This document shows positions 1-5,547 of a stretch of 6,163 bases of DNA, in pieces. Numbering within the stretch: the stretch's first letter is position 1; each line of letters begins with the position of its first letter. The DNA comes from Candidatus Iainarchaeum sp. (GTDB lineage Archaea; Iainarchaeota; Iainarchaeia; Iainarchaeales; JAGHAR01), in assembly GCA_021161405.1 (NCBI GenBank), contig JAGHAR010000066.1, positions 1 to 6,163 of the forward strand. The letters are read 5' to 3'. The notes beneath the pieces are model-generated. The model worked only from the letters and a program-made list of their open reading frames with translations, ran no database searches and was not told the origin of the DNA. The position numbers were made by a program, and so were the translations under genes.

Positions 1-569
1 GAAAAGAACTGGGTTTCAAATTCTATTGCTGTATTAATCTTGCTTGCTACATCGCTTGCGTAGCTTCTCATTTCCTCAACTTTGTTTTGTAATTCAACTG
101 CCTGTTCAGCCAATTCTGTATAATCGCTCAGCTCTTTTTCAACGAGTTTTAGCTCGTATATTTCATTGTTCAACGCAATTGCCACTGCTCCGAACAACGC
201 GCTGCTTGTTATGGTTAAAGGCCATAACCCTTGCTTTGCATAATTCTCCCTTGTCGAATTTACCAACCTCAAAAGATAGGCTGTTTCAATTAAATTCTGT
301 GTTAGAATTTTATCTTTTGGAATTGCTATTGGCTGCTTGTCAGTAACAGGAATCATGCAGCTTGGACTCTCTCCTGAGAGAACAGTAACAACCCAATAGC
401 TTTTCGAATCCGCGTATATTCTCGTGCTTGGATCTATTACTGCTTTCTCCTTTGCTTTGTCAACGAAAAAATTTTCGTTTGTAATAAAATTTACTGCCTC
501 CTCGGCAGAGATAGCAAAACTGGCAGAAATTAAACACAAAGCCATAAACAAGGCAATTTCTCTTTTCAT
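1..569 (-). CDS. Putative secreted or membrane-anchored protein, 3' end cut by window edge
   Basis: The frame is open from ATG at 569 to the window edge: 189 codons with no stop. I do not recognise the family. The N-terminus looks like a signal peptide: MKRE, then a hydrophobic run (IALFMALCLISASFAI) and a possible cleavage site after ISA (about residue 22). Residues 23-110 look globular. Residues 117-133 (around PLTITSSALFGAVAIAL) are hydrophobic enough to be a membrane segment. From about 134 to 180 the chain is charged and helical with coiled-coil character (ELKLVEKELSDYTELAEQ). The protein is therefore probably exported, perhaps anchored with a coiled coil outside the membrane. A second in-frame ATG at 575 would add two residues; the sequence does not decide between them. 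No Shine-Dalgarno is visible, so a leaderless mRNA is plausible. It diverges from the trmJ-like gene. Confidence 0.75.
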   Translation of the reverse strand, partial: MKREIALFMALCLISASFAISAEEAVNFITNENFFVDKAKEKAVIDPSTRIYADSKSYWVVTVLSGESPSCMIPVTDKQPIAIPKDKILTQNLIETAYLLRLVNSTRENYAKQGLWPLTITSSALFGAVAIALNNEIYELKLVEKELSDYTELAEQAVELQNKVEEMRSYASDVASKINTAIEFETQFF

Positions 570-575
570 ATGCAT

Positions 576-623
576 AACAATAAATTTTTAATCTATTAAA
601 ACCTTTTTATTCCCTCTTTTTTA
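576..623. promoter_or_regulatory. Short divergent promoter region
   Basis: Only 48 bp separate the two divergent start codons. The A+T-rich core at about 594-602 reads TATTAAAAC on the plus strand and GTTTTAATA on the minus strand. It lies roughly 22-30 bp from both starts, so one TATA-like core could serve both directions. Neither gene has a clear Shine-Dalgarno, which suits leaderless transcripts. The region is assigned from base composition and spacing only. Confidence 0.4.
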
Positions 624-1307
624 ATGCTTGCTGTTGTTTTGGTCGAGCCATTCTACGAGGAGAATGTTGGTTTAATAGCAAGGGTTATGAAAAATTTTGG
701 GTTTAGGAAATTAATTCTGGTTAATCCAAAATGTAATCACTTAAGCGGCAAAGCAAAAAGCAGGGCAATGCATGCTGTGGACATACTGCAAAAGGCAAAA
801 ATTTTCGATAGCTTGAATAACGCCCTTAGGAAATTTGATATAGTAATTGCAACTACTGCCCAGAGAACCCGCTACAACAGTTTGCGCAGAACAACCGTGG
901 AGCCAAATAACATAGCCAATATCATAAACGCTAAGGCAAGAATTGCTTTACTCTTCGGCAGAGAACCCACAGGCCTAACCAACGAAGAAATAGCAAAAGC
1001 AGATTTTTTGGTTAGTATCCCAACAAGCAAAAGATATCCAACGTTAAACATTACACATGCTGCTGCTATACTCCTCTATACATTTTTCATTTCAAAGAAA
1101 AAATCTAGAACAGAGTTTGCTGGCAGAAAGATTAAAGAATTGCTTATAAAACACTTCTCAGAGTTAGCTTATAAAACAAAAGCAAGAAATCCGGAGCTAA
1201 CAATAAAGGCATTTAAGGCGCTGATTTCAAGAGGGGTAATTACGGAAAAGGAGGCAAGCGCTGTCCTGCTTGTGCTGAGCAGAGCCAACAACAAAATTCA
1301 GGAATGA
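624..1307 (+). CDS. trmJ: TrmJ-like tRNA 2'-O-ribose methyltransferase (SPOUT/SpoU family)
   Basis: A 227-residue protein with the three SpoU-type SPOUT motifs in order. Motif 1 is at 8-26 (EPxxEENVGLIARVMKNFG, with N14 and R20). Motif 2 is at 111-122 (FGREPTGLTNEE). Motif 3 is at 132-146 (IPTSKRYPTLNITHA), which forms the knot that binds S-adenosylmethionine. The LFGREPTGLTNEE and YPTLN signatures fit the TrmJ branch, whose archaeal members methylate C32 in the tRNA anticodon loop. The C-terminal 65 residues are basic and helical, as in the TrmJ C-terminal extension. Length is normal for the family. Start: first ATG, no Shine-Dalgarno, probably leaderless. Target specificity is inferred from the family. 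The tRNA-Trp in this window does have C at position 32. A different SpoU-type RNA methyltransferase remains possible. Confidence 0.87.
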   Translation: MLAVVLVEPFYEENVGLIARVMKNFGFRKLILVNPKCNHLSGKAKSRAMHAVDILQKAKIFDSLNNALRKFDIVIATTAQRTRYNSLRRTTVEPNNIANIINAKARIALLFGREPTGLTNEEIAKADFLVSIPTSKRYPTLNITHAAAILLYTFFISKKKSRTEFAGRKIKELLIKHFSELAYKTKARNPELTIKAFKALISRGVITEKEASAVLLVLSRANNKIQE

Positions 1308-1313
1308 GTATAT

Positions 1314-1362
1314 TTTTATATACGTATGTATACATATGTAGTATCAAACAAACTACCGGAGG
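1314..1362 (+). promoter_or_regulatory. Toxin-antitoxin promoter: TATA box, operator palindrome, Shine-Dalgarno
   Basis: A TATA-like run (TTTTATATA, 1314-1322) directly abuts and overlaps a 20-bp inverted repeat at 1321-1340, centred on GTATAC. The two halves match except for one position pair (1324 and 1337). A strong Shine-Dalgarno, GGAGG at 1358-1362, lies 6 nt before the antitoxin ATG. Ribbon-helix-helix antitoxins commonly repress their own operons by binding such palindromes. Overlap with the TATA box would block TBP or the polymerase. The palindrome is seen directly; its operator role is inferred. Confidence 0.6.
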
Positions 1363-1368
1363 AAGAAC

Positions 1369-1602
1369 ATGAAGAAAAGCACAACTATAAGGATTTCTGC
1401 ATCTACGAAAAAGAAATTGGAAATGTTCAAAAACTTTGAAAAAGAGAGCTATAACGATGTTATCGTACGCCTCTTGGAAATTTCAAAAGAAGAGCTTGAG
1501 TTAAGTAAAGAGGAAATAGATGAAATAAAAAAATCCCTTGAGGATATAAAGAGGGGCAGAGTACTCCCTCTTAGAGAGGCAGAGAAAAGATGGGGGATAT
1601 AG
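1369..1602 (+). CDS. Ribbon-helix-helix antitoxin of a RelBE/ParDE-like toxin-antitoxin pair
   Basis: A 77-residue protein. Residues 5-10 (TTIRIS) form the expected DNA-contacting beta strand, followed by helix A (about 11-24) and helix B beginning ESYNDVIVRLLE (26-37): a classic ribbon-helix-helix fold, active as a dimer. The C-terminal half is charged and helical and ends EDIKRGRVLPLREAEKRWGI (58-77), a tail type seen in archaeal RelB-like antitoxins, where it wraps around and blocks the toxin. The ATG has a good Shine-Dalgarno at 1358-1362. The stop codon directly abuts the toxin start. The likely role is twofold: neutralise the toxin and, alone or with it, repress the promoter upstream. 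Confidence 0.85.
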   Translation: MKKSTTIRISASTKKKLEMFKNFEKESYNDVIVRLLEISKEELELSKEEIDEIKKSLEDIKRGRVLPLREAEKRWGI

Positions 1603-1878
1603 TTGTATGAAATTTTCGTTACAAAAAATTTTTCCAAAGCACTGAAGAAACTGCATGAGAAGGAACGCAGAAGAATAAAAAACAAACTTAGAGTTGCTGC
1701 AAAGAATCCCTGGCTTTACTTTTTAAGGTTGAGGTCGTTTCCTTTTTTTAGATTAAGAATTGGAAAGTATAGGATAATAGCCCAGATAATTCCAAGCAAG
1801 AAGAGAATTACTTTGCTGAGTATAGTGCCTCGAAGAACAGCATACAAGAAGTTAAGAAAGAATAAACAACAAAATTAA
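1603..1878 (+). CDS. RelE/ParE-superfamily toxin
   Basis: A 91-residue basic protein with the RelE/ParE fold pattern: strand YEIFVTKNF (2-10), two helices ALKKLHEKERRRIKNKL (13-29), an NP turn (35-36), then the core LRSFPFFRLRIGKYRIIAQI (43-62) and the C-terminal LLSIVPRRTAYKK (71-83). RelE toxins are ribosome-dependent mRNA interferases using Arg/Lys-rich sites; ParE relatives act on DNA gyrase. The many Arg/Lys residues and the RRxxYK ending favour RelE, but I cannot settle it. The only usable start in this frame is TTG directly after the antitoxin stop (TAGTTG). It is preceded by GGGGGA at 1592-1597, 5 nt upstream. The ATG at 1607 is out of frame and runs quickly into a stop. Tight coupling behind the antitoxin is typical of the class. 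Confidence 0.85.
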   Translation: MYEIFVTKNFSKALKKLHEKERRRIKNKLRVAAKNPWLYFLRLRSFPFFRLRIGKYRIIAQIIPSKKRITLLSIVPRRTAYKKLRKNKQQN

Positions 1879-1909
1879 ATAACTTAATTGCATTGTTTCT
1901 TATTAAAGC

Positions 1910-2062
1910 GGGGCCATAGGGTAATGGCAGCCCAGCAGGCTCCAGACTTGTTAAGGTTTGGAGCGCCGAGCGTAGCAGAGCTATGCGATGATGAATAGCA
2001 GGTGTGCTGCATTTTAGCAAGGGAGACACCTGCTAGTGGGGGTTCGATTCCCCCTGGCCCCA
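1910..2062 (+). tRNA. tRNA-Trp(CCA), intron-containing
   Basis: A complete cloverleaf. The acceptor GGGGCCA (1910-1916) pairs with TGGCCCC (2055-2061), with discriminator A 2062. The D arm is 1919-1933, the T arm GGGGG/TTCGATT/CCCCC (2038-2054), and the variable region TAGT. The anticodon stem GCAGG (1935-1939) pairs with CCTGC (2029-2033). The spliced loop is CTCCAGA, giving anticodon CCA at 1942-1944 (34-36), with U33 present. An intron of 82 nt (1946-2027) interrupts it after position 37. A canonical bulge-helix-bulge is visible: central helix CTCC (1940-1943) with GGAG (2022-2025), bulges AGA (1944-1946) and ACA (2026-2028), and an outer intron helix 1947-1956 with 2012-2021. The mature tRNA is 71 nt, with no encoded CCA end. 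TTAAATAA at 1875-1882 is a possible TATA box. Confidence 0.95.
1946..2027 (+). ncRNA. tRNA-Trp intron with box C/D-type guide targeting its own residues 34 and 39
   Basis: Inside the intron, CCGA (1966-1969, D'-like) is followed by a 7-bp stem GCGTAGC/GCTATGC (1970-1976 and 1980-1986, loop AGA), one G, then ATGATGA (1988-1994). That last element is a perfect box C/C', and together these make a kink-turn. The segment before CCGA, GGTTTGGAGC (1955-1964), pairs with spliced tRNA residues 31-40 (one U-G). Its fifth base upstream of the box faces C34. After box C', TAGCAGGT (1996-2003) pairs with residues 38-45. If CTGC (2007-2010) acts as box D, its fifth upstream base faces C39. tRNA-Trp introns of Pyrococcus and Haloferax are known to guide ribose methylation at 34 and 39. 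The terminal boxes here are degenerate: CUGC, and at best UUGUUAA near 1949-1955 as box C. Confidence 0.82.
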
Positions 2063-2067
2063 TTTTT
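2063..2067 (+). terminator. T-run terminator after tRNA-Trp
   Basis: Five T residues directly follow the discriminator base. Archaeal RNA polymerase commonly stops at short T-runs. The histone promoter begins about 20 bp downstream. Confidence 0.45.
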
Positions 2068-2089
2068 ATCTGCAAGAAATTCCGTAAGC

Positions 2090-2125
2090 TTTTTATACTT
2101 TCAAATGTTTATTTCTTCTTGGTGA
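2090..2125 (+). promoter_or_regulatory. Histone gene promoter and ribosome binding site
   Basis: TTTTTATAC at 2090-2098 is a good archaeal TATA-like box. About 25 bp downstream is GGTGA (2121-2125), a Shine-Dalgarno match 7 nt before the ATG at 2133. This fits a short-leader transcript that starts independently of tRNA-Trp. Confidence 0.5.
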
Positions 2126-2132
2126 ATTCTGC

Positions 2133-2339
2133 ATGGCGGAGTTGGCAAAGGCAGCAGTGGAAAGAATTATCCGCAAAGCATCCGGGCTTAGGGTTAGCGA
2201 TAAGGCCGCTTTGGAATTAGCGGAAATTTTGGAAGAAATTGCTTTGAAAATTTCCCAGGAAGCTGCTTTGCTTGCAAGGCACGCAAAGAGAAAGACAGTA
2301 ACAGCAAGCGATATAAGGTTAGCGGCAAGGAAATTATAA
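2133..2339 (+). CDS. Archaeal histone (HMf family)
   Basis: A 68-residue single histone fold, the usual size. Helix 1 (about 3-14), long helix 2 (about 22-49) and helix 3 (about 57-67) are joined by the two DNA-binding loops. Residues aligning with HMfB DNA contacts are kept: R11 and R20 (HMfB R10, R19) and K54-T55 (HMfB K53-T54). The R53/D60 pair and the H50 and L47 dimer-dimer interface are also present. It should form dimers that wrap DNA and may extend into longer filaments. There are no N- or C-terminal tails, so no modification tail. The GGTGA upstream supports this ATG. Some residues thought to mediate stacking between turns differ from HMfB, so the architecture of its filaments may differ. 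Confidence 0.96.
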   Translation: MAELAKAAVERIIRKASGLRVSDKAALELAEILEEIALKISQEAALLARHAKRKTVTASDIRLAARKL

Positions 2340-2353
2340 TTTCAATTAGCAAA

Positions 2354-2373
2354 TTTTTTATATTAGAAGGGAG
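2354..2373 (+). promoter_or_regulatory. Candidate promoter of the three-gene PIN/GNAT cluster
   Basis: TTTTTTATATT (2354-2364) is a TATA-like box centred about 26 bp before the ATG at 2385, the spacing expected of a leaderless transcript. A weak GGGAGA (2368-2373) lies 11 nt before the ATG, farther than usual for a Shine-Dalgarno. Confidence 0.45.
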
Positions 2374-2384
2374 ATTCTTTTTAG

Positions 2385-2936
2385 ATGCCTGAGCTTGTTG
2401 ATTACGTAGTAGAGCTTAGAAGATACTTCGCCGGGAATGATGCAAAGCCGCTTAGGGAGTTAAGCAATCGCTTAATAAAAGAAGCCGTTCTGCAGGACAA
2501 CAAAACAATTGCAAAAATTGCTGTATTGGCCTACTGCTTACATAAAATACTTAGCAAGGAGCACTTCCTCAAGGCAAGCTATTGGCCTCGCGCTCGAGCA
2601 GATTTCCTCTTTGCAATAGATGAACTAATACACATATTAAGAACAGACGGCAAGCGTGAGGTGCAACAGACAATAAACAAATTAATTAGGATGCTTGATA
2701 ACGTTGATAAAAATTTTGGGAGGTATGTGCAGAATTTATGGGATAAGGGAAAGGCAAAGCTCGCCTCTAGTGCATATGCTTTAGGAATGAGTTTGCAGAA
2801 AGCCACGGAGCTTACAGGTGCGGATTTAAGAAGCGTCCAACTTTACATTGGCAGCACTTTAATTCACGAGGAAGAACCAACAACAGAATCTTTGAGAGAG
2901 AAATTAGAAAAATTGAGAAAGATGGTGAAGGATTGA
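2385..2936 (+). CDS. Uncharacterised helical protein with possible C-terminal helix-turn-helix
   Basis: A 183-residue protein I cannot assign to a named family. It is predicted almost wholly helical: an N-terminal helical part (1-60), a central charged stretch with NKLIRMLDNVDKNFGRY (98-114), and a C-terminal section (about 126-156) whose spacing, ALGMSLQKATELTGADLRSV, resembles a helix-turn-helix. Residues 163-183 are an acidic then basic coiled tail. There is no signal peptide or membrane segment, so it is probably cytoplasmic. The stop overlaps the start of the PIN-domain gene by one base, so the two are translationally coupled and the products may work together, for example as a nuclease and its nucleic-acid-binding partner. 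That pairing is inference from context only. Confidence 0.85.
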   Translation: MPELVDYVVELRRYFAGNDAKPLRELSNRLIKEAVLQDNKTIAKIAVLAYCLHKILSKEHFLKASYWPRARADFLFAIDELIHILRTDGKREVQQTINKLIRMLDNVDKNFGRYVQNLWDKGKAKLASSAYALGMSLQKATELTGADLRSVQLYIGSTLIHEEEPTTESLREKLEKLRKMVKD

Positions 2937-3628
2937 TGCAGAACATCGTTGTAGTTGATTCAAGCGCAATAATCACTATGAGCTCTACATGCTTTATAAA
3001 TGTTTTCGAAAAACTGAAGAAAGATTGGAACTACAGGTTTGTTGTTCCGGAGAGCGTTTATTACGAAACTGTTGAAAGGCCTTTAGAAATTCCTAGGTTT
3101 GAGTTAAATGCTGTAAGGGTAAAACATCTCTTTGACAACAACGTGTTAGAAGTTGCAAAAAAAACAACCAAGCTGCAAAAAACAAGCTCTGAAATATTAA
3201 GGTTGGCAAATAGTTGTTTCTCCAGCCATGGAAAATTTCTCAAAGTTTTGCAAAAAGCAGATGCAGAGGTTTTAGCATTGGCAAAAGAATTAAATGCAAA
3301 GATGGTTGCGGTTGATGAGCGCACCGCTCGGATGATAATTGAAAATCCGGAAGCTTTAAGAAATATAATTGAAGGCCGCACGCATTCCAGTGTTGAGCTT
3401 GATAAGGAACAGGCGTATATGTTGAAGGAAAATTTCAAGGATATCTTTTTTATTAGATCTGCTGAGCTCCTTTCCTATGCATTTTCCTCGAGAATGTTTG
3501 ATGAAATTGAATTCTCTAAGAAAGCTTTGGAGGCATTGCTGATTTCAGCAAAGCTGAACGGCTGCGGAATTTCTTTTGGTGAAATAGATGAATTTTTGAG
3601 CGGCTGGAAAAATGAAACGAAAATTTAA
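2936..3628 (+). CDS. PIN-domain protein, probable ribonuclease
   Basis: A 230-residue protein starting at ATG 2936. The start is supported by GGTGA at 2924-2928, 7 nt upstream; the TTG three bases earlier is too close. The N-terminal two-thirds shows the PIN acidic set: D8 in IVVVDSSAII, E44 in ESVYYETVE, D109 with E111 in KADAEVLALAKE, and D127 in MVAVDERTAR. These would bind Mg2+/Mn2+ for RNA cleavage. Residues 140-230 form an extra, mostly helical C-terminal region, longer than VapC toxins (about 130-150 residues). The gene overlaps its upstream neighbour by 1 nt and the downstream GNAT gene by 17 nt. It is therefore more likely a housekeeping RNA-processing PIN protein than a toxin with a small antitoxin, though its upstream partner could be a regulator. 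Confidence 0.85.
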   Translation: MQNIVVVDSSAIITMSSTCFINVFEKLKKDWNYRFVVPESVYYETVERPLEIPRFELNAVRVKHLFDNNVLEVAKKTTKLQKTSSEILRLANSCFSSHGKFLKVLQKADAEVLALAKELNAKMVAVDERTARMIIENPEALRNIIEGRTHSSVELDKEQAYMLKENFKDIFFIRSAELLSYAFSSRMFDEIEFSKKALEALLISAKLNGCGISFGEIDEFLSGWKNETKI

Positions 3629-4091
3629 GTTAATTATAAGGCCACTTTCCAGCGCGAACATAGCGGAAGTTCTTAAACTTATAAAGAAGGAATTCTCTTA
3701 TTTGGAAATGACAAAAGAAAAAATAGCAAAGAGAATGCAAAATCCTAATGTTCTGTTCTATGAGGCATTATTTAACAACAGGTTTGCTGGCTTTATAGAG
3801 GCAGAATTAACAGCTAACGACACTGCTCAAATTTTTGGCTTAGCAGTAAAGAAAGAATTCCGTGGCAGAGGTATTGGAAAGAAATTGCTCCTTAAAATTA
3901 TTGAAATTCTGAAAAAGAAAAAGATTGCAAGAGTGTTCATATTTGTTGAGCAAGACAACAAAATTGCAAAGAGGTTGTACAATAAGGTTGGATTTAAATT
4001 TATGGGCTTACATTTCAGCAAAGCGAAAGGAAAGCTTGTGGAAGAGCTCGAATTAAATTTAAGAGAGGAAAGGCCGAGCTATGTGATATAG
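3612..4091 (+). CDS. GNAT-family N-acetyltransferase
   Basis: A 159-residue protein with a complete GNAT domain. Motif A is at 74-93 (IFGLAVKKEF, then RGRGIGKKLL), with the R84-G-R-G-I-G89 pyrophosphate loop that binds acetyl-CoA. Motif B is at 116-132 (NKIAKRLYNKVGFKFMG), where Y123 is the usual position of the general acid. The N-terminus (about 6-65) forms the variable substrate-binding part. The motif B pattern is like RimI and other protein N-terminal acetyltransferases, but the substrate cannot be read from sequence. The ATG lies inside the end of the PIN gene, which indicates translational coupling; no strong Shine-Dalgarno is visible. It ends 8 nt from the end of convergent proS. Confidence 0.9.
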   Translation: MKRKFKLIIRPLSSANIAEVLKLIKKEFSYLEMTKEKIAKRMQNPNVLFYEALFNNRFAGFIEAELTANDTAQIFGLAVKKEFRGRGIGKKLLLKIIEILKKKKIARVFIFVEQDNKIAKRLYNKVGFKFMGLHFSKAKGKLVEELELNLREERPSYVI

Positions 4092-4099
4092 CTATCTTG

Positions 4100-5533
4100 C
4101 TAATAGCCCCTTGCAAAGTACGCTTTTATCCTTGCTTCTCTGCCACACTTAATGCATTTGTATTTTCCCTCTTTCTGATTTAGCGGAATGCATCTGCTCG
4201 TTGCCTTTGTTTCTTCCTGAATTTTTTCTTCGCATTGTTCTGTATTGCAGAAAGGAGCAAGAACCATCTTCCTTTCTTTTATCGCCTTTTTGAATTCAGC
4301 CCAGCTTTTTGCCTCTACGACGTTTTCCTCTAAGAATTTTTTCGCTTTTTCAAACAACCTCTTCTGCATTTTGTTTAATTCTTCCTCAACAATTCTAACA
4401 ATGTCCTTCTCTTTTACTGTTTTTTTCTCATTGGTATCGCGAATCACAACGACAGCGGTTTTCTCTTTAACTTCTTTTGGGCCAATTTCCACTCTTATGG
4501 GAATTCCCTTTAGCTCCCATTCGTTAAACTTCCAGCCAGCTGTGTATTCTTCTCTTAAATCTGCAAAGGCATTGAATCTCTTCAATTTCTTTTCTATTTC
4601 TTTACATTTTTCGATTACCTTTTCCTTGTCCTTCTCAAATATTATCGGAACAATTACCGCTTTTCTTTCGGCAATCTTCGGAGGCAAAACTAAACCCTTG
4701 TTATCGCCATGCACTAAAATAACAGCACCTATTAGCCTTGTTGTAGCTCCCCAGCAACTCTGCCAAACATAGTGTTCCTTTTCATCTTTACCTACAAATT
4801 TAATTTCAAATGCTTTTGAAAAATTCTGTCCAAGAAAATGTGAAGTGCCCATCTGCAATGCTTTGCCATCAGGCATTAATGCCTCTATTGTGTATGTTTC
4901 TACTGCTCCTGCAAACCTCTCGAATTCACTCTTCTTACCTTTTATTACAGGAATTGCCAACAATTCCTCGCATAGTTTAGCATATTCCTCCAGCATTTTC
5001 AATACGTTTTCTTTTGCTTCCTCTGCAGTTGCAAATGCACAATGTCCTTCCTGCCATAAAAATTCCCTTGTTCTCAAAAACAATCTTGTTTGCTTTATTT
5101 CCCATCTCACAACATTACACCACTGATTTATAAGCAATGGCAGATCTCTCCATGAGCGGATCCATTTGGAATAGATATCGTAGATTATTGTTTCGCTTGT
5201 CGGTCTTATAGCTAATTTTTCCTCTTTTTTATTTTGCCTTTCAAGCCATGCTACTTCCGGCTCAAAACCTTCGGCATGCTCTGCTTCCTTTACAAAAAAT
5301 CTTTCCGGAATTAATAGCGGGAAATAGGCATTCCTCACTCCTAATTTTTTTATTCTATTATCAAAGTATTGTTGGATTTTTTCCCATATTGCATAGCCAT
5401 TGGGCCTTATTACCATAAACCCGTGTATCGGTGCAAAGTCAGCTAACTCCGCTTTTGTTACAACTTGGTTATACCATTCTATAAGATTTTTTTCCTTAGC
5501 TACGGTAATTCCTTTCTCATCTTTTTTTGCCAT
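4100..5533 (-). CDS. proS: Prolyl-tRNA synthetase, archaeal/eukaryotic type
   Basis: A 477-residue class II synthetase charging tRNA-Pro with proline. RPTSE is at 110-114, motif 2 at 151-164 (LFLRTREFLWQEGH, with R154 and E157) and motif 3 at 262-285 (GATTRLIGAV, then HGDNKGLVLPP). The anticodon-binding domain spans about 290-390. The C-terminal zinc domain has C429, C434, C460 and C463, the four-Cys pattern of the archaeal-type enzyme, and the chain ends AYFARGY with the family's terminal tyrosine. The bacterial editing insertion is absent. Length is normal (about 480). I choose the ATG at 5533: GAGGTG at 5539-5544 sits 5 nt upstream, and the longer reading to 5605 would translate the tRNA-Pro(GGG) gene. 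The mRNA appears to be continuous with that tRNA. Confidence 0.97.
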   Translation of the reverse strand: MAKKDEKGITVAKEKNLIEWYNQVVTKAELADFAPIHGFMVIRPNGYAIWEKIQQYFDNRIKKLGVRNAYFPLLIPERFFVKEAEHAEGFEPEVAWLERQNKKEEKLAIRPTSETIIYDIYSKWIRSWRDLPLLINQWCNVVRWEIKQTRLFLRTREFLWQEGHCAFATAEEAKENVLKMLEEYAKLCEELLAIPVIKGKKSEFERFAGAVETYTIEALMPDGKALQMGTSHFLGQNFSKAFEIKFVGKDEKEHYVWQSCWGATTRLIGAVILVHGDNKGLVLPPKIAERKAVIVPIIFEKDKEKVIEKCKEIEKKLKRFNAFADLREEYTAGWKFNEWELKGIPIRVEIGPKEVKEKTAVVVIRDTNEKKTVKEKDIVRIVEEELNKMQKRLFEKAKKFLEENVVEAKSWAEFKKAIKERKMVLAPFCNTEQCEEKIQEETKATSRCIPLNQKEGKYKCIKCGREARIKAYFARGY

Positions 5534-5538
5534 AACAC

Positions 5539-5544
5539 CACCTC
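5539..5544 (-). promoter_or_regulatory. proS: proS Shine-Dalgarno squeezed against the tRNA 3' end
   Basis: GAGGTG on the minus strand lies 5 nt before the proS ATG and only 3 nt after the discriminator base of tRNA-Pro(GGG). Cutting the tRNA 3' end would leave a 14-nt leader containing this site. It decides the start codon. Confidence 0.8.
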
Positions 5545-5547
5545 GCT

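Noticed and set aside
44..346. 100-residue plus-strand ORF near the left edge
   Set aside because: It is the antisense shadow of the minus-strand gene with signal peptide that is open from 569 to the edge.
1808..2220. ORFs on both strands across tRNA-Trp and the histone start
   Set aside because: They run through the tRNA, its intron and the histone gene in the wrong frame.
2933..2935. TTG start for the PIN protein
   Set aside because: ATG at 2936 has GGTGA at a better distance (7 nt) and places the start three residues before the hydrophobic strand leading to catalytic D8.
4245..5126. Plus-strand ORFs opposite proS
   Set aside because: Ser/Phe-rich antisense shadows of a strongly conserved synthetase.
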